55,034 nt of DNA from an uncultured Bacteroidales bacterium (GTDB lineage Bacteria; Bacteroidota; Bacteroidia; Bacteroidales; Bacteroidaceae). Shown piece after piece: positions 34,248 through 43,706 of this stretch. The stretch covers positions 1 through 55,034 of the forward strand of contig CACXEH010000006.1 in the NCBI GenBank assembly GCA_902766625.1. Direction: 5' to 3'. The translations under genes and the position numbers were made by a program. Within the stretch, counting starts at the first letter, position 1. Every line of letters begins with the position of its first letter. The notes beneath the pieces are model-generated. The model was not told where the DNA came from, ran no database searches, and saw only the letters and a program-made list of their open reading frames with translations.

Positions 34248-35426
34248 ATGAAACAGCAATTTTTTCTAATAGCGATGTCAGCCGTCCTGTTAACGGGATT
34301 AGGCTCATGCCAGAGGCAGAGTCAAGAGGATAAAGGCTTTACTGATATGTTTAGCCAGAATGAGAAATCTGTCAAGAAGGTCTCTTCGATAGGTGATCCT
34401 CGTCCTGTTGATTTGTCAGGTGCGGCAGAGACAGCAGTTCATGCGGTAGTTCACATAAAGGCTACTCAGGTGAGTAAAACACAGATTGTAGAGAAAGCTC
34501 CCGACTTTTTTGATTATTTCTTTGGCAATGGCCACGGTCAGCAGTATAAGATTCAAACGCAGCCGCGCATCGGTTTCGGTTCTGGCGTGATTATATCAAA
34601 GAATGGTTATATTGTGACTAATCATCATGTTGTGGAGGGTGCTGACGAGATTACCGTGAAGCTAAATGACGAACGTACGTTCAAAGGTAAACTTATAGGC
34701 ACCGATGCGGCTTCTGATTTGGCTTTAATCAAAATAAAGGGAGAGGACTTCCCGACAATTCCTATTGGTAATTCTGATGAGTTGAAAGTAGGAGAGTGGG
34801 TAATTGCTGTTGGTAATCCGTTTGAACTCAATTCTACTGTTACGGCAGGAATCGTCAGTGCCAAAGCAAGAAGTCTCAGTACGACATCTTCTGATGGTAA
34901 GACTCCGGCGATACAAAGTTTCATACAGACAGATGCGGCCATTAATGCTGGCAATTCGGGCGGTGCTTTGGTTAATGCACGCGGACAGCTTGTTGGAATT
35001 AACGCCATGCTTTATTCTCCCACAGGTTCTTACAGTGGTTATGGTTTCGCCATACCGACATCAATCATGAAGAAAGTAGTGTCTGACTTGAGGACTTCGG
35101 GTAAGGTACAGCGTGCGGTCTTAGGCATCTCCGGAGGAACATTGGGCACAGACCTTAAAATGGACGACAATCAGATGGCTCAGATGCGCTCGCTGATTAA
35201 TAGGTTGGGTGTCCGCCAAGGTGTGCTTGTCGCTGAAGTTATGCCGGAGAGTCCTGCTCAAAAGGCAGGCATGAAGCAGTATGATGTGATTGTTTCGCTG
35301 GGGGGACGTGAAGTGGCTAATTTCACGGAATTGCAGGAGGCTTTGGCACGTCATCGTCCGGGCGACACGGTAGAGGTAAAATATGTCAGGGATAAGAAAA
35401 TATATACAGTCAATGTCACATTGTAA
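34248..35426 (+). CDS. HtrA/DegP-type serine protease, predicted lipoprotein
   Basis: 392 aa from ATG 34248. The N-terminus is a lipoprotein signal with lipobox LGSC (residues about 15-18), so the protease is probably membrane-tethered rather than freely periplasmic. The catalytic triad is clear: His in VTNHHVVEGAD, Asp in AASDLALIKIK, and Ser in AGNSGGALV. A single C-terminal PDZ domain follows (GVLVAEVMPESPAQKAGM), as in DegS or DegQ-like forms. It degrades misfolded envelope proteins or senses them. It is a single gene with its own promoter and shared terminator. Confidence 0.92.
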   Translation: MKQQFFLIAMSAVLLTGLGSCQRQSQEDKGFTDMFSQNEKSVKKVSSIGDPRPVDLSGAAETAVHAVVHIKATQVSKTQIVEKAPDFFDYFFGNGHGQQYKIQTQPRIGFGSGVIISKNGYIVTNHHVVEGADEITVKLNDERTFKGKLIGTDAASDLALIKIKGEDFPTIPIGNSDELKVGEWVIAVGNPFELNSTVTAGIVSAKARSLSTTSSDGKTPAIQSFIQTDAAINAGNSGGALVNARGQLVGINAMLYSPTGSYSGYGFAIPTSIMKKVVSDLRTSGKVQRAVLGISGGTLGTDLKMDDNQMAQMRSLINRLGVRQGVLVAEVMPESPAQKAGMKQYDVIVSLGGREVANFTELQEALARHRPGDTVEVKYVRDKKIYTVNVTL

Positions 35427-35444
35427 TCGTATTGCAGGATAACA

Positions 35445-35480
35445 AAAAGCCGCCAAGGAGCAATTTCCTTGGCGGCTTTT
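35445..35480. terminator. Bidirectional intrinsic terminator
   Basis: A 15-bp perfect stem AAAAGCCGCCAAGGA (35445-35459) with complement 35466-35480 and a 6-nt loop, between the convergent htrA and glnN genes. Confidence 0.9.
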
Positions 35481-35498
35481 ACTTTTATTGCAAAGTTA

Positions 35499-37688
35499 TT
35501 ATCTAATAAACAGCAGCTCTCTGTATTTCGGTAGCGGCCACATATCATCAGCAACAATCAGTTCCAGTTTGTCGATGTGATAGCGGATGCTCTCAAGGAA
35601 TGGAGCCACTTTGTCATGATAGAGAATGGATTTTTCGCGTGTGTCTTCTACCTTATTGGCTATTTTGCGCGCTTCTATCATCTTGTGTATGTTTTCAATA
35701 ATAAAACTCGTGTGAGAGGAAATCTTTTTGATAAGCGCCATGTTGTCCGCGTTGATTTTGTCGGCTTCTTCTTTGGGGAACACTTCTGACACTTTGTGTA
35801 CGTTGTCAATAAGCATGCTTTGGTAGCGTGTGGCAATAGGGATGATGTGATTCATCGCCATGTCACCGAAAACACGTGCTTCTATCTGTATTTTCTTGGT
35901 GAATGTGTCCCATTTGATTTCGTTTCTCGCCTCCAGTTCATATTTTTTCATTACATTCATTTTCTCAAACATGGCGACAGAACTCTCTGAGAGGTAGTTG
36001 TCGTAGATGACCGGACAGCTTGTCTCGCAGTCTAATCCGCGTTTTTTGGCTTCTGTCTTCCATTCGTCGGAGTAGCCGTTACCTTCAAAGTGAATAGGTT
36101 TTATGGTTTTGATGTCATCCCGCAATACCGAAAGGATAGCAGCGTTTTGGTCTGCGCCTTTGGCAATAAGTTTGTCTACACGTGTTTTGAAGTCGGTCAG
36201 GGCTTCTGCCACTGCTGTGTTCAGCACTATCATGGCTGCGGCGCAGTTGGCTTGTGACCCTACGGCACGGAATTCAAATCGGTTGCCCGTGAAAGCAAAT
36301 GGTGACGTGCGGTTACGGTCGGTGTTGTCGATGCTCAGGTCTGGTATTTGCGGTATGTCCAGATGAATCCTCTCTTTGCCTTTTATCGTCTCCATCTTGT
36401 TTGACTTGGACTTCTCAATTTTCTGTAATACCTCAGTGAGTTGCTTGCCCAGGAAAGAGGAGATAATGGCGGGTGGAGCCTCGTTTGCTCCGAGACGGTG
36501 CTGGTTGCTGGCACTGATGATGGATGCTTTCAAAAGGCCGTTGTGCTTGTAGACACCCATAAGAGTTTCTACTACGAAGGTGATAAAGCGCAGGCTGCCT
36601 AGTGCATCCTTGCCAGGCGAGTGCAGGAGAATTCCTGTGTCGGTCGAGAGTGACCAGTTGCAGTGCTTTCCACTGCCGTTGATGCCTTTGAAGGGCTTTT
36701 CGTGCAGTAGGCATCTGAATCCGTGCTTGCGTGCCACCTTCCGCATCAGCGACATGATAAGCATGTTGTGGTCTACAGCCAGATTGCATTCCTCGTATAT
36801 CGGAGCCAGTTCAAATTGGTTGGGGGCTACCTCGTTATGGCGTGTCTTGCACGGTATGCCGAGTTCCAGTGCTTGTATCTCCAGGTCTTTCATAAACTCA
36901 GCTACACGGGTAGGGATGGCGCCAAAATAGTGGTCTTCCATCTGTTGGTTCTTGGCGGAGTCATGCCCCATGAGGCTACGGCCTGTGAGCAGGAGGTCAG
37001 GGCGTGCAGCGTAGAGTCCTGCATCGACGAGAAAATATTCCTGTTCCCAACCCAGATTAGCTTGTACGCGTTTTACGCCGGTGTTAAAATATTGGCAAAC
37101 ATCTGTCGCGGCTTTATTGATGGCGGCCAGTGATTTCTTCAGTGGGGCTTTGTAGTCAAGCGCCTCACCGGTGTAAGATATAAAGATGGTGGGTATCATC
37201 AGCGTGTCGCCGATGATAAAAACTGGTGAAGACGGGTCCCATGCCGAGTATCCGCGCGCCTCAAAGGTGCAGCGTATGCCTCCGTTGGGGAAGGATGAAG
37301 CGTCGGGTTCCTGTTGCACCAGTTCCTTGCCGCTGAATTCTTCTATCATGCCACCCTTGAAATCGTGTTCCAGAAAAGCATCATGTTTCTCAGCCGTACC
37401 TTCCGTCAGAGGTTGGAACCAATGCGTGCAGTGTGTCGCACCCATTTCAATTGCCCAGTTCTTGATGCCTTCTGCCACTTTGTCCGCCACCTCAAGGTCT
37501 AAATAGGACCCGTTCTCAATGACGTCACGTAGTTGTGTGTACACGTCCAGCGGCAGATACTTGAACATCTTCTGCTGGTTGAAGACATACTTACCGAAGT
37601 ATTCCGACGGTCTCTCGTCAGGAATCTTTACTTCTACGGCTTTCTTCTCAAAAGCTTTTTCCACTACGTTAAATCTTAAATTTGCCAT
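35499..37688 (-). CDS. glnN: Glutamine synthetase type III
   Basis: 729 aa from ATG 37688. GSIII enzymes (about 700-730 aa, hexamer rings) make glutamine from glutamate and ammonia and are characteristic of Bacteroidetes. Features: FNVVEKAFEKKAVEV at the N-terminus, FEARGYSAWDPSSP, the ATP/Glu site with GKHCNWSLST and NQHRLGANEAPPAIIS, and NRFEFRAVGSQAN. It lies downstream of dapF (95 bp) and opposite the gltBD-amtB operon, forming an ammonia-assimilation block. I see no clear promoter between dapF and glnN, so co-transcription is possible. Confidence 0.96.
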   Translation of the reverse strand: MANLRFNVVEKAFEKKAVEVKIPDERPSEYFGKYVFNQQKMFKYLPLDVYTQLRDVIENGSYLDLEVADKVAEGIKNWAIEMGATHCTHWFQPLTEGTAEKHDAFLEHDFKGGMIEEFSGKELVQQEPDASSFPNGGIRCTFEARGYSAWDPSSPVFIIGDTLMIPTIFISYTGEALDYKAPLKKSLAAINKAATDVCQYFNTGVKRVQANLGWEQEYFLVDAGLYAARPDLLLTGRSLMGHDSAKNQQMEDHYFGAIPTRVAEFMKDLEIQALELGIPCKTRHNEVAPNQFELAPIYEECNLAVDHNMLIMSLMRKVARKHGFRCLLHEKPFKGINGSGKHCNWSLSTDTGILLHSPGKDALGSLRFITFVVETLMGVYKHNGLLKASIISASNQHRLGANEAPPAIISSFLGKQLTEVLQKIEKSKSNKMETIKGKERIHLDIPQIPDLSIDNTDRNRTSPFAFTGNRFEFRAVGSQANCAAAMIVLNTAVAEALTDFKTRVDKLIAKGADQNAAILSVLRDDIKTIKPIHFEGNGYSDEWKTEAKKRGLDCETSCPVIYDNYLSESSVAMFEKMNVMKKYELEARNEIKWDTFTKKIQIEARVFGDMAMNHIIPIATRYQSMLIDNVHKVSEVFPKEEADKINADNMALIKKISSHTSFIIENIHKMIEARKIANKVEDTREKSILYHDKVAPFLESIRYHIDKLELIVADDMWPLPKYRELLFIR

Positions 37689-37783
37689 AATAAAAATTTT
37701 TTTGCTCCTCACTTTTTGAAGTTGATAAATAGTCGCCTTCAGTGGCGGAGCGAGTTCTTAAATTGACTGTTTATAAATTTTTG

Positions 37784-38611
37784 TTACAAATTGATTTCTC
37801 CTTCAAATACTGTTGCTGCGGGTCCTGTCATGTAGATGTGGTTGTCGTCTTTACGCCAGTCTATGTGCAGTCTGCCACCATCCATCACTATGGTGGATTG
37901 TCTGTCAGTCCTGCCTGTGAGTCTGGCTGCCACTGCCACGGCACACGCTCCCGTACCACATGCCAGGGTGATGCCTGAGCCGCGTTCCCATACTCTTGCG
38001 CGTATTGTGCTGTCATCGGTTACTTGTGCGAACTCAATGTTGCATCCGTCGGGAAACAGTCCGCTGCGCTCTATGGCCGGGCCGTCCTCTTCCAGTTTGA
38101 CAGTGTTGATGTCTTCTGTAAAGATGACATAATGCGGACTGCCCATGTCGACAAAGGTTCCTTGAGGCACCTTGACGGACATCTGTCCTTCACCGCCGCT
38201 TACCATCCATTTTCCTGCATCTGTAGAGGGTTCTCCCATATCCACGGTGGCGCTGTCCACCATGCCCGTTTCATCGGTGTGCAGCACTATCGTCTTGATG
38301 CCGGCCAGTGTCTCTACCGTCACAGTCTTTTTGTTGGTCAGGCTGTGGTCATAGACATATTTGCCCACGCACCTTATGCCGTTGCCGCACATCTTGCCCT
38401 CTGAACCGTCATTGTTGAACATTCTCATGCTAAAGTCAGCCTTGTCAGAACGGCCTATTATGATCAGTCCGTCGCTGCCGATTCCTGTATGCGGTTTGCT
38501 CCACTTCAGCGCCGCCTTGTCGGGGTTGGCTATGGGGTTGTCGGGCGAGTACACGTAGATATAGTCATTGCCTGCGCCGTGCATTTTGGTGAAACGGATA
38601 ACTTTTGTCAT
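37784..38611 (-). CDS. dapF: Diaminopimelate epimerase
   Basis: 275 aa. DapF converts LL- to meso-diaminopimelate for lysine and peptidoglycan synthesis. Both catalytic Cys motifs are present: GNGIRCVGKYVYD (residues about 76-88) and LACGTGACAVAVA near residue 217; the N-terminal HGAGNDYIYV is typical. In several Bacteroidales, as I recall, the aminotransferase dapL lies between dapF and glnN; here only a short gap separates them. Confidence 0.95.
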   Translation of the reverse strand: MTKVIRFTKMHGAGNDYIYVYSPDNPIANPDKAALKWSKPHTGIGSDGLIIIGRSDKADFSMRMFNNDGSEGKMCGNGIRCVGKYVYDHSLTNKKTVTVETLAGIKTIVLHTDETGMVDSATVDMGEPSTDAGKWMVSGGEGQMSVKVPQGTFVDMGSPHYVIFTEDINTVKLEEDGPAIERSGLFPDGCNIEFAQVTDDSTIRARVWERGSGITLACGTGACAVAVAARLTGRTDRQSTIVMDGGRLHIDWRKDDNHIYMTGPAATVFEGEINL

Positions 38612-38672
38612 ACCATAGTTTAAATAAAAGAGACCTTGAAGCGCTGACGCTTTCGTCTCTGTATTTACAATG

Positions 38673-38704
38673 CAAAAGTAATATATTATTGAAATATAAG
38701 CAAA
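38673..38704 (-). promoter_or_regulatory. Promoter of dapF
   Basis: Minus strand: TTTG (38701-38704), 20 bp, then TACTTTTG (38673-38680), close to consensus; the ATG is about 60 bp downstream. Confidence 0.75.
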
Positions 38705-38938
38705 GTATTAAATAATAATTTTTTTAGAAAAATTACATTAAAATATCATTTTGGTTTATTTATCTATTGAAAAAATTACAAAATGTAATATTATTGCAAT
38801 GTTTTATATACAAAATGACATTTTGAGCATTGGTTGGATGCGCAAAAGTGTTTGTTAATAAAGAGTCTGCCCGTAACCAATACTTCTTGCCTATCCGCGG
38901 TGGTCAGTGTTGTCTATAGCCGATATAATTGTTGATGT

Positions 38939-39031
38939 GTCACGATATTTTCTTTGTTCCGTCGGCTGGAATGTAAGTTCCATTAGCCGGAACGTATGTT
39001 CCATGGGATGGAATATAGAATTTATCGTGAC
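38939..39031. repeat. Array C: three 17-nt TTCC/GGAA inverted repeats enclosed by a 9-bp stem
   Basis: Units: 38956-38972 (GTTCCGTCGGCTGGAAT), 38977-38993 and 38998-39014 (GTTCCATGGGATGGAAT), with spacers GTAA and GTAT, the reverse complements of the TTAC/ATAC spacers in arrays A and B. The outer arms GTCACGATA (38939-38947) and TATCGTGAC (39023-39031) are perfectly complementary. A TTTTCTTT tract lies inside the left arm and ATAGAA inside the right. Confidence 0.93.
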
Positions 39032-39211
39032 GAAGTCGCACAACTTCCTTCGATGACCTCAATCTGGATGCGGGATATATGGGTTTGATGTGCGTGGAAA
39101 TACTGATAATGTTTTTTGATAGAAATTTCCTTTGAATAAGGCAATTTGTGTATTAAACATTACAATCCGGCAACTAAAATTACAAAAATGCAAAAATAAA
39201 TTGTATAAAAA

Positions 39212-39242
39212 TTGACAAATTAAATAAAACGCTATATATTTG
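39212..39242 (+). promoter_or_regulatory. Promoter of gltB-gltD-amtB-asnB
   Basis: TTG (39212-39214), a 20-bp spacer, then TATATTTG (39235-39242); gltB starts 31 bp downstream. Confidence 0.75.
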
Positions 39243-39273
39243 TTGTCAAAATGTAAGATTTAATACAAATAAA

Positions 39274-42200
39274 ATGACAAACTGCAAAATGAAAGGGTTG
39301 TATCAAAGCCAATATGAACACGATGCTTGCGGTGTAGGTATGATAGTCAACATTCATGGCAACAAGAGCCATCAGTTAGTGGATGATGCTTTGCGGGTGC
39401 TGGAGAATATGAGGCACCGCGGTGCTGAGGTAGGGAAAGACGGTGACGGGGCCGGTGTGATGCTCCAGATACCGCACGAGTTTATACTCCTGCAAGGTAT
39501 TCCTGTGCCGGAAAAAGGTAAATATGGTACGGGAATAGTGTTTTTGCCGAAAGACAAGCAGCGTCAGCAGGTCATTTTGAGCGTTATGATAGAAGAGATA
39601 GAGCGTGAGGGGCTGCAATTGATGCACTTGCGGACGGTTCCGACTAATCTGGGAGTTCTTGGTAAGGCGGCGCTCAGTTCGGAGCCTGATATCAAGCAGG
39701 TGTTTATTACAGGGGTTCAAGACGATGATGTGGAGCGCTTCCCGCGTATATTATATATAATAAGGAAGAAGATAGAAAAACGTGTGTCAGACAAGGATTT
39801 TTATATCTGTTCGCTGAGCAATACCAATATAATATATAAAGGTATGCTCTCGTCCGTTCAGGTCCGACAGTATTTTCCGGATTTGTCCAATCCATATTTC
39901 ACGAGTGGTCTGGCTTTGGTACATTCGCGTTTTAGCACAAACACGTTTCCCACGTGGTCGCTTGCGCAACCGTTCCGTTTGCTGGCGCATAATGGCGAGA
40001 TAAACACGATACGTGGTAACCGTGGTTGGATGAAAGCCAGGGAAAGCGTCCTGTCGAGCGAAGCACTCGGAGATGTCAGACAGATTTCGCCTATTGTCCA
40101 GGAGGCGATGAGCGATTCTGCGTCATTGGATAATGTATTGGAATTTTTAGTCATGTCGGGACTGTCATTGCCCCATGCCATGTCGGTATTGGTGCCTGAG
40201 AGTTTTAATGACAAGAATCCGATATCAGAAGACCTGAAGGCATTTTATGAATACCATTCTATATTGATGGAACCGTGGGACGGACCGGCAGCCTTATTGT
40301 TCAGTGACGGACGTTATGCCGGTGGTATGCTTGACAGAAACGGTTTGCGGCCTGCCCGATACACGATTACGAAAAACGATATGATGGTTGTGGCTTCAGA
40401 GGTCGGTGTGATGGATTTTGATCCTGCCGAAGTGGCAGAGAAAGGGCGTTTGCAACCTGGAAAAATACTGCTTGTCGATACGCAGAAGGGCAAAATTTAT
40501 TATGACGGCGAAATCAAGAACCGGCTGGCCGGCGAGCATCCTTACAGGCAATGGCTGTCGACAAACCGTATACAGCTGGAGAAGCTTAAGAGTGGCCGGC
40601 ATGTGGAAAATGCTGTTTCTGACTTGCTGAAGAAGGAAATACTTTTCGGATATAGCGAAGAAGACATATCTGCAACGATTGTCCCTATGGCAACGGCTGG
40701 TCAGGAACCTACGGCGTCAATGGGAAACGATACGCCTCTTGCGGTACTCTCACATCGTCCGCAACTTTTTTTCAATTATTTCCGTCAGCAGTTTGCCCAG
40801 GTCACCAACCCTGCCATTGATCCTATCCGTGAGAATCTTGTAATGAGCCTGACAGAGTATATCGGCCGTGTAGGAACGGGCATTCTGACCCCTGACGAAA
40901 CCAACTGCAAAATGGTGCGTCTGCCGCATCCGGTATTAAACAACACCCAACTGGATATGTTATGCAATATCAGATACAAAGGCTTCAATACCGTGAAACT
41001 GCCATTGACGTTTACCTCTGACCTGCGTTCGTCGCTTGAGTCTTTGTGTAAAAGTGCGGAGCGCAGTGTTGATGAAGGGTTCAACTATATCATATTGACT
41101 GACAAAAATGTTGACGGCCCCTTCATACCTTCTCTGTTGGCGGTATCTGCGGTGCATCACTATCTGATATCTGTAGGCAAGCGTGTCCAGACGGCACTTA
41201 TAGTTGAGAGCGGTGAAATCCGCGAAACAATGCATGCCGCTTTGCTATTGGGTTACGGAGCGTCGGCATTGTGTCCGTATATGGTATTCGCCATACTGGA
41301 TGACCTCGTGAGGCGCGGGAAAATACAGGAGGACTATATTACGGCGGAGACTAATTTCATCAACGCCGTCAAGAAAGGCCTCTTCAAGATTATGGCAAAA
41401 ATGGGTATTTCCACCATACGCAGCTACCGTGGCGCAAAGATATTTGAAAGTATTGGCTTAGACGAGTCGCTTTTGCGAACTTATTTCGGTACGGAGATAA
41501 GTACAGTCGGCGGTATTGGCCTGGAGAAGATAGAGAAAGACGCAAGGACTTTCTATGAGCAGTCGGCTGACTGTAAGACTGAAACGGAACTTCTGCCGGA
41601 CTGGGGACAATTTCATTGGCGACGCGATGGTATAAGACATGCCTGGAACCCTGAGACGATTGCTACATTGCAGTTGGCTTGCAGAAAAGGCGATTATGAG
41701 AAATATAAGGAGTTTTCCAGATTGGTCAATGAGAAACCTGAACCTATCTTCATCCGTGATTTTATGGAAATAAAGAAAAATCCTATCAGCATAGATGAAG
41801 TGGAGCCTTGTGAAAACATTGTCAGGCATTTTGTCACAGGAGCCATGTCCTTCGGTGCGTTGTCAAAAGAAGCACATGAAACTATCTGTCTGGCAATGAA
41901 TCGTCTCGGGACTCGGAGTAACACGGGTGAGGGCGGTGAGGATGCGGAACGCTTTTACACTGCCGTAGATGGTGTGAGTCTGAGCAGTAAGACTAAACAG
42001 ATAGCATCAGGACGTTTTGGCGTGACAACGGAGTATCTTGTGAATGCAGAAGAATTGCAGATAAAGGTGGCTCAAGGTGCTAAGCCAGGCGAAGGAGGAC
42101 AGTTGCCCGGATTTAAGGTAAACGAGGTTATAGCCAAGACACGACATTCTATCCCCGGTATATCACTGATATCTCCACCGCCTCACCATGACATATACTC

Positions 42201-43704
42201 TATAGAAGACTTGGCTCAGTTGATATTTGACTTGAAAAATGTGAACCCTACGGCATCAGTCAGCGTGAAGCTTGTCTCTGAAAGTGGTATAGGTACCATT
42301 GCGGCCGGTGTTGCCAAGGCTATGGCGAATCTGATTGTCGTTTCGGGCGCTGAAGGCGGAACAGGAGCCAGTCCGGCATCATCAATGCGTTTTGCGGGTA
42401 TTCCACCTGAAATAGGCCTGAGTGAAACTCAGCAGACACTTGTTAAGAACGGATTACGCAGTCAGGTGCGCCTGCAGGTTGACGGGCAAATAAAGACGGG
42501 ACGCGATGTGGTGATGATGGCTTTGCTGGGAGCTGATGAGTTTGCTTTCGGAACAGCCGTACTCATAGTGCTGGGGTGTGTGATGATGCGTAAATGTAAT
42601 CTCAATACATGTCCGATGGGTGTGGCGACACAAAATCCAGAATTGCGCAAACATTTTATGGGTAAGGCAGAATATCTCGTGAACTATTTTATGTTTCTGG
42701 CGCAGGAAGTCCGGGAGTATTTGGCACAGATGGGCTATAGGAAATTTGACGATATTATAGGCCACACAGAACTTATAGAGCCAAAACATTCAGTGTTGGA
42801 TCTAAACCGTTTGTTACACCAAGAAGAAGGCAAGCTCCATTATCTAAAGGAGGTTTCTCGCAATATGGACGATATTATAGACAGACATATCATCCGTGTG
42901 GCTCAGGGGGTCATGGAGAAACTTGAGGAGGTAAATTTGGATTATACCATTAAGAATACAGACCGTGCCGTGGGTGCTATGCTATCAGGTATGATAGCAA
43001 AAAAGTGTGGCAGGGCAGAGTTGCCGGATAATATGATTAATGTGAAGTTTAAAGGTTCTGCCGGTCAGTCATTCGGAGCGTTTCTTGTTAAAGGAGTCTC
43101 TTTCAAGTTGGAAGGGGAGGCGAATGACTATTTTGCCAAAGGACTCAGCGGTGGACGCATAGCCATTCTTCCTCCTGTGAGGAGCAATTTTGTGGCTGAA
43201 GACAATATTATTGCAGGAAATACAGGACTATATGGTGCCACGAGCGGTGAGTTGTATGTCAATGGTAAAGTAGGAGAGCGTTTTGGTGTAAGAAATTCGG
43301 GCGCTGTTGCCGTTATCGAAGGCGCAGGGGACCATTGCTGTGAGTATATGACCGGAGGCCGTGTAGTGGTGCTTGGCGAGACGGGGCGTAATTTTGCCGC
43401 GGGTATGTCAGGCGGAGTAGCTTATGTATGGGACAAAAACCATGTGTTTGATTATTTCTGCAACATGGATATGGTGGAAATCAATCTCGTGGAAGAAACT
43501 CAGCATCGCAAAGAACTGCATGAACTCATACGGCAGCATTATCTTTACACTGGTTCCAAGCTGGCGCGCATGATGCTTGATGATTGGCATCATTATGTTG
43601 AGGATTTTATTCAGGTAGTGCCAATAGAATATAAACGTGTACTCCAGGAGGAGCAAATGAGAAAGTTACAACAAAAAATTGCGGATGTTCAAAGAGATTA
43701 TTGA
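39274..43704 (+). CDS. gltB: Glutamate synthase, large subunit
   Basis: 1476 aa. With GltD it makes two glutamates from glutamine and 2-oxoglutarate. Order: a short propeptide ending before the catalytic Cys in HDACGVGM (Cys19 from this ATG; ATG 39289 is an alternative), the class II glutamine amidotransferase domain (HSRFSTNTFPTWSLAQPFR, then AHNGEINT), the central domain, the FMN domain (GEGGQLPGFKV), the 3Fe-4S Cys cluster CVMMRKCNLNTCPMG, and the C-terminal beta-helix (GNTGLYGATSGELYVNGKVG). It is first of an operon: gltD follows 2 bp after the stop. Confidence 0.97.
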   Translation: MTNCKMKGLYQSQYEHDACGVGMIVNIHGNKSHQLVDDALRVLENMRHRGAEVGKDGDGAGVMLQIPHEFILLQGIPVPEKGKYGTGIVFLPKDKQRQQVILSVMIEEIEREGLQLMHLRTVPTNLGVLGKAALSSEPDIKQVFITGVQDDDVERFPRILYIIRKKIEKRVSDKDFYICSLSNTNIIYKGMLSSVQVRQYFPDLSNPYFTSGLALVHSRFSTNTFPTWSLAQPFRLLAHNGEINTIRGNRGWMKARESVLSSEALGDVRQISPIVQEAMSDSASLDNVLEFLVMSGLSLPHAMSVLVPESFNDKNPISEDLKAFYEYHSILMEPWDGPAALLFSDGRYAGGMLDRNGLRPARYTITKNDMMVVASEVGVMDFDPAEVAEKGRLQPGKILLVDTQKGKIYYDGEIKNRLAGEHPYRQWLSTNRIQLEKLKSGRHVENAVSDLLKKEILFGYSEEDISATIVPMATAGQEPTASMGNDTPLAVLSHRPQLFFNYFRQQFAQVTNPAIDPIRENLVMSLTEYIGRVGTGILTPDETNCKMVRLPHPVLNNTQLDMLCNIRYKGFNTVKLPLTFTSDLRSSLESLCKSAERSVDEGFNYIILTDKNVDGPFIPSLLAVSAVHHYLISVGKRVQTALIVESGEIRETMHAALLLGYGASALCPYMVFAILDDLVRRGKIQEDYITAETNFINAVKKGLFKIMAKMGISTIRSYRGAKIFESIGLDESLLRTYFGTEISTVGGIGLEKIEKDARTFYEQSADCKTETELLPDWGQFHWRRDGIRHAWNPETIATLQLACRKGDYEKYKEFSRLVNEKPEPIFIRDFMEIKKNPISIDEVEPCENIVRHFVTGAMSFGALSKEAHETICLAMNRLGTRSNTGEGGEDAERFYTAVDGVSLSSKTKQIASGRFGVTTEYLVNAEELQIKVAQGAKPGEGGQLPGFKVNEVIAKTRHSIPGISLISPPPHHDIYSIEDLAQLIFDLKNVNPTASVSVKLVSESGIGTIAAGVAKAMANLIVVSGAEGGTGASPASSMRFAGIPPEIGLSETQQTLVKNGLRSQVRLQVDGQIKTGRDVVMMALLGADEFAFGTAVLIVLGCVMMRKCNLNTCPMGVATQNPELRKHFMGKAEYLVNYFMFLAQEVREYLAQMGYRKFDDIIGHTELIEPKHSVLDLNRLLHQEEGKLHYLKEVSRNMDDIIDRHIIRVAQGVMEKLEEVNLDYTIKNTDRAVGAMLSGMIAKKCGRAELPDNMINVKFKGSAGQSFGAFLVKGVSFKLEGEANDYFAKGLSGGRIAILPPVRSNFVAEDNIIAGNTGLYGATSGELYVNGKVGERFGVRNSGAVAVIEGAGDHCCEYMTGGRVVVLGETGRNFAAGMSGGVAYVWDKNHVFDYFCNMDMVEINLVEETQHRKELHELIRQHYLYTGSKLARMMLDDWHHYVEDFIQVVPIEYKRVLQEEQMRKLQQKIADVQRDY

Positions 43705-43706
43705 TT

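Larger units (their letters stand above)
38612..39273. other. 662-bp divergent intergenic region with repeat array C
   Basis: It lies between dapF-glnN (minus) and gltB-gltD-amtB (plus), both linked to nitrogen use. The dapF promoter is at the left, an AT-rich stretch at 38690-38830, array C at 38939-39031 and the gltB promoter at the right. No gene or tRNA is seen. Confidence 0.7.
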
